Positions 6,575 to 13,455 of a stretch of DNA of 14,476 bases are shown here, piece by piece. The translations under genes were made by a program, and so were the position numbers. How positions within the stretch are numbered: the stretch's first letter is position 1; the number at the start of each line of letters is the position of its first letter. This DNA is from an uncultured Collinsella sp. (GTDB taxonomy: Bacteria; Actinomycetota; Coriobacteriia; Coriobacteriales; Coriobacteriaceae): positions 1 to 14,476 of the forward strand of contig CABUQK010000050.1 in NCBI GenBank assembly GCA_902493615.1. The letters run 5' to 3'. Under the pieces are notes generated by a model. That model had not been told where the DNA came from, made no database searches, and saw only the letters and a list, made by a program, of their open reading frames with translations.

Positions 6575-7588
6575 CTAGGCTTCGAGAAGACCGAGCTGCG
6601 GAACGATTTCATCTCCAACGGCCGTGCGACCGAGCGAGCGCGGGGCCAGGTCGTCAAGAACCGCGGCAAGATCCCACGGCAGCTCATCACGGCACTCAAT
6701 GCGCTCCCCCGTCACGGGATGGTCGAATGCGACGCGCCAAGAATGAAGGAATTGCCTGGTCAGACCCTGATCGGCACGCGCATCGCACTTACCGTAGAGC
6801 GGATCGCCCACGCAGGCGTGGTTGATATGGCGCATATGCACGCGAATCTGATGTGTGCGGCCCGTAAACAGGTGGCACTCGACGAGCGTATAGCCGTCGT
6901 CGAAACGCGTGGAATCGAAGCGCTCGAGGACCTTAAAGGTCGTGATGGCCTGACGGGCAAAGGGGTCGTCCGAAATCGCCATCTTGACGCGGTCGCGCGT
7001 CGATCGGGCAATACCGGTATTGATGGTGCCCTCGTCCATGGCGATGTGCCCGTGGACAAGCGTGATATAGCGACGATCGAGCGTGCGCGTGCGAATGAGA
7101 TTTTGAAGCGCGCGCTGTGTGTCGTCGTCCTTGGCCGCGAGCATAAGGCCAGAGGTATCGCGGTCCAAACGATGCACGATACCGGGGCGATCCTCACCCT
7201 GCACGGTCCCCAGATGGTCGATGCCGCAGTGATAAACCAGAGCATTGGCAAGTGTGCCGCTCTCATGGCCATGGGCAGGATGGCACACCAGGCCACGCTG
7301 CTTGGAGAGCACAATGAGGTAGTCGTCCTCATAGCGAATATCGAGCGGGATGGCCTCAGGAATCACATCGGTCGGATCGTGAGGCTCGGGCAGATCAACC
7401 GAAATACGGTCGCTGGCTCGCAAGGCGTACTTTTTAGAGAGACAAGTCTCACCGTTGACGGCAACGGCGCCTCCCTCGATCAGATGAGCGCAGGCAGAGC
7501 GCGTAGGGCAGCCGTCATTGGCGCCCAGATAGGCATCGAGACGCTGGCCAGCGCAATCGTCGGCAACAAGGATATGGATGTCGGCCAT
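6575..7588 (-). CDS. rluD: RluA/RluD-family 23S rRNA pseudouridine synthase
   Basis: A 337-residue RluA-family pseudouridine synthase, which isomerises uridines in RNA; RluD members act on helix 69 of 23S rRNA. An S4 RNA-binding domain is at about 14-65 (RLDAYL, AHLIEGGAVAVNG). The catalytic domain holds IVHRLDRDTSGLMLAAK (about 137-153) with the catalytic aspartate at D142. Further family segments are RRYITLVHG, VECHLFTGRTHQIRVHM and GDPLYG. The domain order fits RluD better than S4-less RluA. The ATG overlaps the lspA stop by one base (TAATG), with AAGGA about ten bases upstream inside lspA; the lspA-rluD pairing is common in bacteria. A C-terminal tail of roughly 25 residues follows the last conserved block. 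The exact target uridine is inferred from the family. Confidence 0.92.
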   Translation of the reverse strand: MADIHILVADDCAGQRLDAYLGANDGCPTRSACAHLIEGGAVAVNGETCLSKKYALRASDRISVDLPEPHDPTDVIPEAIPLDIRYEDDYLIVLSKQRGLVCHPAHGHESGTLANALVYHCGIDHLGTVQGEDRPGIVHRLDRDTSGLMLAAKDDDTQRALQNLIRTRTLDRRYITLVHGHIAMDEGTINTGIARSTRDRVKMAISDDPFARQAITTFKVLERFDSTRFDDGYTLVECHLFTGRTHQIRVHMRHINHACVGDPLYGKCDARADQGLTRQFLHSWRVAFDHPVTGERIECRDELPWDLAAVLDDLAPRSLGRTAVGDEIVPQLGLLEA

Positions 7589-8187
7589 TAGCGCTCATTC
7601 CTTTCGCGAATCTTGCGGGCACGCTCCCCACGCTGCTTGGCTTTGCGCTTGGCGCGTGCCTCATCACGGGCATTGAGCTCGGCAGTCGCATCAACTTCGC
7701 GGGCCGCAGGGCTCAAGAACATGTAGCCGATAAGGGCAAGCACGACGCCTACGGTGATGCCGATATCGGCCACGTTAAAGACGGGGAAGTCGATGAAGGT
7801 GGTGGCAATAAAATCGGTCACAAAGCCAAAAGTCAGACGGTCGATTGCGTTGCCAATGGCGCCGCCCGCGACCATAGCCATGCCCACCACCTCAAGACGA
7901 GCGAGCTGAGGCGCACGGAGCAAGTACACGGCAATGGCGACAATGACCGCAAGCGCCAACACAGCGAACGCGACGCCATGACCCTCGCCCATGCTAAAGG
8001 CGGCTCCGATATTGCGGACAAATAGAAAGTCGATCACACCGGGGATAACAGTCACATGCAAAGCTTCGCCCACGGCACGAACCGCAAGCTTGGTCAGCTG
8101 GTCAACAAGCAGCACAACGAGCGCTACCCCACCAGCAACTCCCAACCGCCAACGCAAAGGCGGCGTCATATCCCCAGCACGACCCAA
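7588..8187 (-). CDS. lspA: Lipoprotein signal peptidase (signal peptidase II)
   Basis: A 199-residue inner-membrane aspartyl protease that removes signal peptides from diacylglyceryl-modified prolipoproteins. Family motifs are present in order: VDQLTKL (28-34), RNIGAAFSMG (58-67), GGAIGNAIDR (108-117), then the catalytic aspartates D125 (FVTDFI) and D141 (FNVAD). Four membrane helices fit the layout. The C-terminus carries an unusual basic tail (about 165-199, rich in R, K and E). The start is a TTG at 8187 with AGGGG six bases upstream; the in-frame ATG at 8169 has its G-run only two bases away, so the TTG is preferred, with modest certainty. It overlaps rluD by one base, and both probably share a transcript that begins in, or reads through, the gap after ileS. 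Confidence 0.94.
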   Translation of the reverse strand: MGRAGDMTPPLRWRLGVAGGVALVVLLVDQLTKLAVRAVGEALHVTVIPGVIDFLFVRNIGAAFSMGEGHGVAFAVLALAVIVAIAVYLLRAPQLARLEVVGMAMVAGGAIGNAIDRLTFGFVTDFIATTFIDFPVFNVADIGITVGVVLALIGYMFLSPAAREVDATAELNARDEARAKRKAKQRGERARKIRERNER

Positions 8188-8308
8188 ATCAATCCCCTAC
8201 CCTCAAGATCATCGAATTCCGTTGAACGCAATTAACCATCTTATATTGCCATACGCAGAGCGCACGACATATCCACCAACGCAAGCGAAATAACCAGCAC
8301 AAAACAAA
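8188..8308 (-). promoter_or_regulatory. lspA upstream region with a weak candidate promoter
   Basis: About 120 bases between the terminator-like hairpin and lspA, less GC-rich than its surroundings. TATAAG at 8245-8240 resembles a -10 hexamer, but the -35 partner is poor (TGTCGT with an 18-base spacer). If the hairpin at 8309-8337 stops ileS transcription, lspA needs a promoter here. A 60-codon frame over this stretch covers the hairpin and shows no family resemblance. Confidence 0.25.
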
Positions 8309-8337
8309 AGCGACATTCCGAATAACGGAATGTCGCT
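8301..8337 (-). terminator. Intrinsic terminator between ileS and lspA
   Basis: A perfect 12-base-pair stem (AGCGACATTCCG, 8309-8320, with 8326-8337) encloses a 5-base loop. On the minus strand it is followed by TTTTGTTTTG. This is a textbook rho-independent terminator for transcripts arriving from ileS or from the structured region after it. Confidence 0.8.
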
Positions 8338-8343
8338 AAATAG

Positions 8344-8401
8344 CTTTCGACTAAGAGCACAGGTCGAAAGAGAAGGCTCTAGTTCCAACAATGGAAAAGC
8401 C
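8344..8401. other. Two small consecutive hairpins in the ileS-lspA gap
   Basis: CTTTCGA (8344-8350) pairs with TCGAAAG (8364-8370). Just after it, GGCT and TTCCA (8375-8387) pair with TGGAA and AGCC (8392-8401). Both may belong to one structured RNA or repeat together with the larger stem-loop at 8425-8520. Function is unknown. Confidence 0.4.
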
Positions 8402-8424
8402 GCGTTGCCGCCACCAACAGCGAA

Positions 8425-8520
8425 AACGTCCCTAAGCGAGCAAGGTGACGTGAAAGAGGAGGGAAGCGTACTTTGGTACGCGACCGACGATTGAAAGTCA
8501 GATTGCCGCTTAGGGGCGTT
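8425..8520. other. Long stem-loop of about 96 bases, candidate structured RNA or repeat
   Basis: AACGTCCCTAAGCG (8425-8438) pairs with CGCTTAGGGGCGTT (8507-8520), allowing one T-G. After a single bulged A the stem continues as 8440-8449 with 8497-8506 (eight of ten positions pair). At the apex, GCGTAC (8466-8471) and GTACGC (8476-8481) form an inner hairpin around TTTG. No convincing reading frame covers it. It could be a noncoding RNA, an extragenic repeat or an mRNA 3'-end structure. The single wobble pair works only in plus-strand RNA, which is weak evidence for direction. Confidence 0.45.
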
Positions 8521-8530
8521 TGCAGCGTCG

Positions 8531-8565
8531 GTAGGTTACGGCGTTCTACGAACGCCGTAACCTAC
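8531..8565 (-). repeat. Perfect 16-base inverted repeat overlapping the ileS stop codon
   Basis: GTAGGTTACGGCGTTC (8531-8546) pairs perfectly with 8550-8565 around a 3-base loop, and the TAG stop of ileS lies inside the outer arm. No T-run follows on the minus strand, so it is not a standard terminator. It may protect the ileS mRNA 3' end or be a mobile or extragenic hairpin. Confidence 0.6.
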
Positions 8566-11363
8566 AGCGCGTCAGCGCAGCGCTTACAGATATGCGCGTG
8601 GCCGTTGTACTCGCCGACGGTGGTGCGGTAGTTCCAGCAACGGTCGCAGCACTCGCCCTCGGCGGCCTCAATGGCAACGGAGAGTTCCTCGCCCTGAGTC
8701 AGCTCAACATCGGAGACGATGTAGAACTCGGCCAGGTCGACCGCTTTGTCACCAGTCAGCAGCGCGTACATCTCGGCGGGAACGACCGCCTTGACGCGGA
8801 CCTGCTGGCTCTTAGTGAAGGTGCCGGCAGAACGGGCATCCTCAAGGGCCTTGGTCACGGCGCTACGGAGTTCGAGCGAAGCCTCGAGCACGCCCTCAAA
8901 CTCATTGGCCTCGTCGACCGTGATGGGCGACTTGTACCAATCGAGCAGCGCGGCGTACTTCTGGTGATCGACGCAGCCGGCGGGCGCATAGGCCATGGCC
9001 TCATCGACCGTGTAGGACAGGATCGGCTGCAGGTCGCGCATGAGCATCGAGAAGAGCTCGGCCAGCACGGTCTGGGCACTGCGGCGCTCGAGCGAGCCGG
9101 GCTTGTCGCAGTACAGACGATCCTTCAGGGCGTCGAGATACACGTTGGAAAGCTCGGTAACCACGAAGTCATAGAGCGCACGGTAGGCGCGCGGGAACTC
9201 ATAGCTGGCGTAGGCGTCGTCGACCTCGGCCTGGACCTGGGTCAGACGGGCAACCATGAGCTTGTCGAGCGGCAGCAGGTCGGCAAAGGCGACGCCGTCG
9301 GTCTCGGGCTCAAACTGACCCTCGAGCTCGGAGAGCAAGAAGCGCAGCGTGTTGCGGAAACGGCGATAGGCATCGGACGTACGAGCGAGAATCTCGTGGT
9401 CGATGGACACGTCGGAGCTGGTGTCAACGGAAGCAACCCACAGGCGGATGATGTCGGCGCCCATCTCGTCACAGACCTTATTGGGGTCGATGACGTTGCC
9501 GAGCGACTTGGACATCTTGCGGCCCTGGCCGTCGAGCGTGAAGCCCTGCGAGACGACCGCCTTGTAGGGAGCATGGCCGTTGGCGCCCACCGAAGTGAGC
9601 AGCGAGCTCTGGAACCAACCGCGATGCTGGTCGGAGCCCTCGAGATACACGTCAGCCGGGTACTCAAGCTCGGGGCGATACTCGCAGACGGCCTTCCAGG
9701 ACACGCCGGAATCCCACCACACGTCGAGGATGTCCTTATCGGCCTTGAGGTGATGACCGCCGCACTTGGGGCAGACGCAGGCCTCGCCCAGGTAGCTCTC
9801 GGGAGCGTCGGTGAACCAGGCGTCGGAGCCCTTCTCGTGGAAGAGCTTGATGACGGCGTCGAGCGTGGCGTCGTTCATGACCTTCTCGCCGCAGTCGGCG
9901 CAGGTGTAGCTGGGGATAGGCACGCCCCAGTTGCGCTGACGGCTGATGCACCAGTCGGGACGCTGCTCGACCATGGCGCCGATGCGGTTTGCCGCGTGGG
10001 CCGGATACCACTTGACGTTCTCGCGGACCTCTTTGCCAGCCTGCTCGCGCAAACCGGCCTTGTCCATCGAGACGAACCACTGGTCGGTAGCACGGAAGAG
10101 CACCGGGTGCTTGCAGCGCCAGCAGTGCGGATAGCTGTGCGTGATCTTCTTCTCGAGGACTAGGGTGCCGCGCTCGCGCAGGAACTCGATGATGTGCGGG
10201 TTGGCCTCGTCGGTATCCATGCCGCTGAAGGGGCCACCGGTGCCAAACTCCTCGCCGGTGTAGAACTTGCCGTCGTCATCGACCGGCATGCAGATGTCGG
10301 TGATGCCCTCCTTGAGGCAGGCGAAGTAGTCGTCGACGCCGTGACCGGGCGAGTTGTGGACGATACCGGTACCGTCATCGACACCGACGTAATCGGCCAA
10401 CAGCGCAACGCCCTCGACACCGTCAAAGATCGGCTGCTTATAGTGAATGTGATGGAAGGTCTCGGCGGGAACCACATAGGGCTTGCCGTCGACCACAACC
10501 GGGGTGTACTCCCAGCCAAACTCCTCGCAGCACTTGGGAGCCAGATCCTCGAGCATGACCTCGGCACGGCCATCGTGCTCAACGGCAACGTAGGCGGCGC
10601 CGGGCTTGAGGGAAACGGCCTGGTCGGAGGGGATGGTCCACGGCGTGGTCGTCCAGATGATAAAGTCAACCGGGCCGTCGAAGTTCTCGAGGCCGGCGGG
10701 CTTGGAGGTCATCTCGAAGCGCACGAAGATGGACGGGCTCGTCTCGTCGGAGTACTCAATCTCGGCCTCAGCAAGTGCGGTATGGCAGTGCTTGCACCAG
10801 TGGACGGGCTTGTGACCGCGATAGATCATACCCTTATCGAACATGGCCTTGAAGACCTCGATGTCGGCAGCGTCATGCTGGTGATAGAGCGTCAGGTAGG
10901 GGTTGTCCCAGTCGCCAAGCACGCCCAGGCGACGGAAGCCGGCCTTCTGCAGCTCGATGTTCTCGACAGCGAACTTGTTGCAAAGCTCGCGGATCTTAGC
11001 CGTGGAGGTCTGGTTGAACTTCTCGGTACCGAGCTTCTCCTCGACCTTATGCTCGATCGGCTGGCCATGGCAGTCCCAACCGGGAACATAGGGAACCTCA
11101 TAGCCCTGCATCATCCAGTAACGGTTGATCATGTCCTTGGAGATCTTGTTCATGGCGTGGCCGATGTGGATCGGGCCGTTGGCGTACGGAGGGCCGTCGT
11201 GCAGCACGAACTTCTTGTGACCCTCGTTCTTCTTCAGAACCTGCTCGTAGACCTTGTTGTCCTGCCAGTCCTTGAGTCGCTTGGGCTCGGACTTGGAAAG
11301 ACCGGCACGCATGGGAAAACCGGTCTTGGGCAGATTCATCGTCTGCTTGTACTCGTTTGCCAC
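8562..11363 (-). CDS. ileS: Isoleucyl-tRNA synthetase
   Basis: A 933-residue class I aminoacyl-tRNA synthetase that charges tRNA-Ile with isoleucine in the cytosol. The ATP-binding HIGH motif is at about 66-69 (PIHIGHAMN) and KMSKS at 616-620 (GQGRKMSKSLGN). The CP1 editing domain contains WTTTPWTIPSDQAV, which removes misacylated valine. The C-terminal zinc finger shows C906/C909 (CDRCW) and C926/C929 (CKRC), typical of bacterial-type IleRS. Length is normal. The start is the GTG at 11363, with AAAGGGG about four bases upstream; the open frame continues to 11468, but that part overlaps the T-box terminator and is not coding. Expression is controlled by the T-box leader upstream. The long plus-strand frames opposite it are codon-bias shadows. 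Confidence 0.98.
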   Translation of the reverse strand: MANEYKQTMNLPKTGFPMRAGLSKSEPKRLKDWQDNKVYEQVLKKNEGHKKFVLHDGPPYANGPIHIGHAMNKISKDMINRYWMMQGYEVPYVPGWDCHGQPIEHKVEEKLGTEKFNQTSTAKIRELCNKFAVENIELQKAGFRRLGVLGDWDNPYLTLYHQHDAADIEVFKAMFDKGMIYRGHKPVHWCKHCHTALAEAEIEYSDETSPSIFVRFEMTSKPAGLENFDGPVDFIIWTTTPWTIPSDQAVSLKPGAAYVAVEHDGRAEVMLEDLAPKCCEEFGWEYTPVVVDGKPYVVPAETFHHIHYKQPIFDGVEGVALLADYVGVDDGTGIVHNSPGHGVDDYFACLKEGITDICMPVDDDGKFYTGEEFGTGGPFSGMDTDEANPHIIEFLRERGTLVLEKKITHSYPHCWRCKHPVLFRATDQWFVSMDKAGLREQAGKEVRENVKWYPAHAANRIGAMVEQRPDWCISRQRNWGVPIPSYTCADCGEKVMNDATLDAVIKLFHEKGSDAWFTDAPESYLGEACVCPKCGGHHLKADKDILDVWWDSGVSWKAVCEYRPELEYPADVYLEGSDQHRGWFQSSLLTSVGANGHAPYKAVVSQGFTLDGQGRKMSKSLGNVIDPNKVCDEMGADIIRLWVASVDTSSDVSIDHEILARTSDAYRRFRNTLRFLLSELEGQFEPETDGVAFADLLPLDKLMVARLTQVQAEVDDAYASYEFPRAYRALYDFVVTELSNVYLDALKDRLYCDKPGSLERRSAQTVLAELFSMLMRDLQPILSYTVDEAMAYAPAGCVDHQKYAALLDWYKSPITVDEANEFEGVLEASLELRSAVTKALEDARSAGTFTKSQQVRVKAVVPAEMYALLTGDKAVDLAEFYIVSDVELTQGEELSVAIEAAEGECCDRCWNYRTTVGEYNGHAHICKRCADAL

Positions 11364-11406
11364 GGTACCCCTTTCATGTCGTGGGCGCGCACGCCCGTTG
11401 GGCACC

Positions 11407-11443
11407 AAAAAAGCGCCCGTCCCTACAAGCTGGGACGAAGCGC
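11407..11443 (-). terminator. T-box terminator of the ileS leader
   Basis: On the minus strand, GCGCTTCGTCCC (11443-11432) pairs with GGGACGGGCGC (11423-11413) with one bulge around an 8-base loop, then runs into TTTTTT (11412-11407). Its 5' arm shares bases with the antiterminator's 3' strand, so the two structures exclude each other. Confidence 0.88.
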
Positions 11444-11700
11444 CACAAAACGGACTGTACGCCCGCAAAAGCTCTTCGTTTAACCACCCAGCTTAGATGC
11501 CCTCGCCCGCGTATTCGCGCGCTCGCATCCGTTACTCGGCTGGCCTGTATCGACGACCATCTCGGCGATATCTACTAAGACGAGCCTGTGCGACGCGTCC
11601 GTTGGGACCGCAGCTCCGGGGTGATTTTCATCGGTCGCATGCACGGGTTCTCAGCGCTCCCCGCTCTCTGTAACATGCGGACGGCCGACTACTCGTCCCC
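11413..11700 (-). promoter_or_regulatory. T-box riboswitch leader of ileS (Ile specifier AUC)
   Basis: A tRNA-sensing leader that allows ileS transcription when tRNA-Ile is uncharged. Stem I opens with GGGGAC at 11700-11695, closed by GGTCCC (11609-11604). It contains GAGTAG and the distal motifs ACAGAGAG and GCTGAGAA. The specifier is AUC at 11625-11623 in GAAAATCACC, an isoleucine codon. The antiterminator can be drawn fully: GCUGGG (11492-11487) pairs with CCCAGC (11434-11429), and ACGAAG (11479-11474) pairs with CUUCGU (11440-11435). Between the two helices is a 7-base bulge, UGGUUAA (11486-11480). UGGU in the bulge can pair with the ACCA end of tRNA-Ile. The usual T-box bulge is UGGNACC, so the second half is divergent. 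The competing terminator lies at 11407-11443. Confidence 0.88.
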
Positions 11701-11719
11701 ATCAACGCTTATGCGAAGT

Positions 11720-11748
11720 ATGCTAGCACGTTCCGCGCCGGCGAAAAA
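11720..11748 (-). promoter_or_regulatory. Candidate promoter of the ileS leader
   Basis: An extended -10, TGCTAGCAT (11728-11720), fits the TGnTAnnnT pattern. A weak -35 (TTTTTC, 11748-11743) sits 17 bases upstream. Transcription would start a little before the first base of T-box stem I, as expected. Confidence 0.45.
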
Positions 11749-11801
11749 CCCTCAACACTGGTTTTATACGTTCGAAATTTCTCGCGGCTGTGGACCTTCT
11801 C

Positions 11802-11830
11802 TTGGAGCAAAATACCTGAAAGCACTTTAT
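11802..11830 (+). promoter_or_regulatory. Weak candidate promoter for the dehydrogenase gene
   Basis: TTGGAG (11802-11807) and CTTTAT (11825-11830) are 17 bases apart, 19 bases before the ATG. Each matches the vegetative consensus at only three of six positions. The distance leaves almost no leader, so a promoter further up is also possible. Confidence 0.2.
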
Positions 11831-11849
11831 CGAACGAAAGAAGGTTGCT

Positions 11850-12932
11850 ATGCGCACGATTGGAATGAGCGACTACACCGTTGGCGAGGATTGTTTTACC
11901 GAGTTGCCCGCCGCACTGGCAGAGTACGGAGCGACCAAGGTCGCCATCATCGGCGGCAAGCGAGCACTGGCCGCAGCCCTTCCCGGTATCGAAGCCGCGC
12001 TGGCAGGCACCGACGTCGAGGTTCTGGAGACGCGCGTCTACGGCACCAACAGCACGCGGGCCAATATCGCCAAGGTCGTAAACTCCCCCGCCTGCCAGGA
12101 AGCCGATGTGCTCATTGCTTGCGGCGGTGGCAAGGCGCTCGATACCGTCAAGACGGCGGCCATCGAGCTCAAGAAGATCGTCTTTACGGTACCGACGATC
12201 TGTTCCAACTGCTCCGCCGCGACCGCCATTGCCGTCGTGTACAACGACGATGGCTCGCTCGAGGGCTATTCGTACCCCAACCGACCGGCGCACATCTTCA
12301 TTAACCCCAAGATCATCGCCGAGGCACCGGCAGAGTACTTCTGGGCCGGCGTGGGCGATGCCCTGTCTAAGCAGCCCGAGGTCGAGTACGCCACGAGCGC
12401 CGGTTATTTGGAGCACACCGCCGGTCTTGGCCTGGCACTCGCCCACACCTGCTCCGAACCGCTGTTTACCTATGGCGTCCAGGGTCTTGAGGACGTGCGC
12501 CAGGACCTGTCGAGCGAGGCCGTCAAGCAAATCGCACTCGATATCGTGGTCAATACGGGCTACGTCTCCAACCTGACCAACCAAAACGATTACTACTACA
12601 ACTCGAGCGTGGCGCATGCGTTCTACAACGCCACCTGCAGCATTCCGCGCGAGGGCTCCTATCTGCATGGCGAGGTCGTGAGCCTGGGCGTGCTGGTACT
12701 GTTCGCCTATACGGGCGATACCGAGAACCTTGAGCGCTACGCCGCCTTTAACAAGCAGATGGGCCTGCCCGTGACGCTTGAGAAGGTCGGGCTTTCCGAG
12801 GCCGATATCCCTGCTCTGTGCAAGTACGCACACGCCACCAACGAGTGGAAGCAGGGCAACCCGGAGCCCTTCACCGACGAAAAGTTCGCCGCCGCCATCA
12901 AGGCCGCCAACGCCTACGGCCACACGCTCTAG
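11850..12932 (+). CDS. Iron-containing alcohol dehydrogenase family protein, glycerol dehydrogenase-like
   Basis: A 360-residue NAD(P)-dependent dehydrogenase of the GldA-like branch of group III alcohol dehydrogenases. The N-terminal nucleotide-binding part shows KVAIIGGKRAL (30-40) and CGGGKALDTVK (91-101), the glycine-rich dinucleotide site. The all-helical C-terminal part carries the three expected metal ligands: D170 in GVGDALSK, H256 in SSVAHAFYNA and H273 in YLHGEVV. The usual HN of glycerol dehydrogenases (H-A-x-H-N-G) is changed to HAFYNA, and the middle (NLTNQNDYYYNS) does not match the enzymes I know, so the substrate may differ from glycerol. The ATG follows AAGG by five bases. 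It is the only plus-strand gene, divergent from ileS and convergent with the DUF523 gene, and appears to be transcribed alone. Confidence 0.9.
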   Translation: MRTIGMSDYTVGEDCFTELPAALAEYGATKVAIIGGKRALAAALPGIEAALAGTDVEVLETRVYGTNSTRANIAKVVNSPACQEADVLIACGGGKALDTVKTAAIELKKIVFTVPTICSNCSAATAIAVVYNDDGSLEGYSYPNRPAHIFINPKIIAEAPAEYFWAGVGDALSKQPEVEYATSAGYLEHTAGLGLALAHTCSEPLFTYGVQGLEDVRQDLSSEAVKQIALDIVVNTGYVSNLTNQNDYYYNSSVAHAFYNATCSIPREGSYLHGEVVSLGVLVLFAYTGDTENLERYAAFNKQMGLPVTLEKVGLSEADIPALCKYAHATNEWKQGNPEPFTDEKFAAAIKAANAYGHTL

Positions 12933-12941
12933 ACCAAGCCC

Positions 12942-12984
12942 AAAACCACCACAAAGGGGACAGGCACCTTTGTGGTGGTTTTTT
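12942..12984 (+). terminator. Hairpin repeat copy 2 (GGGGACAGGCACC family), terminator of the dehydrogenase gene
   Basis: A perfect 16-base-pair stem (12942-12957 with 12967-12982) surrounds a 9-base loop, GGACAGGCA, and ends in TTTTTT (12979-12984) for plus-strand transcripts. It starts ten bases after the dehydrogenase stop and touches the TAA of the convergent DUF523 gene (12985-12983). It is the same element as at 5147-5196 in the opposite plus-strand orientation, so at both sites it reads the same way relative to the upstream gene. Confidence 0.88.
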
Positions 12985-13438
12985 ATTGCTCAAGTAATTT
13001 GGGGTCGAACTCGCTAGCCGGAATGACGCGGTAGCCGTGACGCAGCAACAGATCGACGAAAACGCCGTTGCCCGCGGTGAGTGTACCGCTAAAGGTGCCG
13101 TCGTAGATGCGACCCGCGCCGCACGAGGGGCTGCGGTCCTGCAAGATGCACGCAGCAATCTCGGAAGGCCCGCCCGCCTGCTCGCACATGTCGAGCGCAC
13201 GTTGAGCGCCCAGGCGGAATTCCCGGTCAACGGACACGCCCTCGCAGGTACGGACTTCGCCGTTCACAATCTCGGACGGATCGCGTGGCGTGGGCAGACC
13301 GCCAAAAACCTCAGGACATACGAGGAGTACCTCGGTCCCTGTGCGTTCGCAGGCCTCGACCAACGCGCGGTGGTAATTATCGAGGCCGTTATACTTGCAG
13401 CTCTCGCCCATCAAACAGGCACTCACCACGATCTTCAT
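12983..13438 (-). CDS. DUF523 family protein
   Basis: A 151-residue small soluble protein with all the signature motifs of DUF523: SACLMGESCKYNG at the N-terminus (C8, C14), CPEVFGGLPTPR (C41) and DRSPSCGAG (C106). The four conserved cysteines suggest metal or iron-sulfur binding, but the function of the family is not established. The start is the ATG at 13438, preceded by GGAGGG about six bases upstream; a longer frame to 13480 crosses the ftsH terminator hairpin and is rejected. Only about 20 bases separate the start from that hairpin, so there is little room for a promoter, and readthrough from ftsH may supply the transcript. Its stop codon abuts repeat copy 2. Confidence 0.9.
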   Translation of the reverse strand: MKIVVSACLMGESCKYNGLDNYHRALVEACERTGTEVLLVCPEVFGGLPTPRDPSEIVNGEVRTCEGVSVDREFRLGAQRALDMCEQAGGPSEIAACILQDRSPSCGAGRIYDGTFSGTLTAGNGVFVDLLLRHGYRVIPASEFDPKLLEQ

Positions 13439-13455
13439 ACATATCCCTCCCAAGC

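Noticed and set aside
6719..7591. 290-codon plus-strand frame opposite rluD
   Set aside because: Antisense shadow; rluD carries clear catalytic motifs.
8209..8391. 60-codon minus-strand frame in the ileS-lspA gap
   Set aside because: It spans a terminator hairpin and two other hairpins and shows no recognisable domain; the hairpins explain the stretch better.
8592..10163. Long plus-strand open frame of 523 codons opposite ileS
   Set aside because: It lies antisense to a fully recognisable IleRS, shows only low-complexity V/G/L/E-rich translation, and is expected from strong GC codon bias.
11364..11468. N-terminal extension of IleRS upstream of the GTG start
   Set aside because: It would translate through the T-box terminator; the GTG at 11363 has a good ribosome site and gives the normal protein start.
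10194..11483. Second long plus-strand frame (429 codons) opposite ileS and its leader
   Set aside because: Same shadow effect; it also crosses the T-box terminator and antiterminator.
11770..11836. CGTTCG (11770-11775) and CGAACG (11831-11836) inverted pair before the dehydrogenase gene
   Set aside because: Only six bases, far apart, and expected by chance in this composition; not convincing as an operator.
11709..12923. 404-codon minus-strand frame opposite the dehydrogenase gene
   Set aside because: No family resemblance and the plus-strand gene has all expected motifs and a ribosome site.
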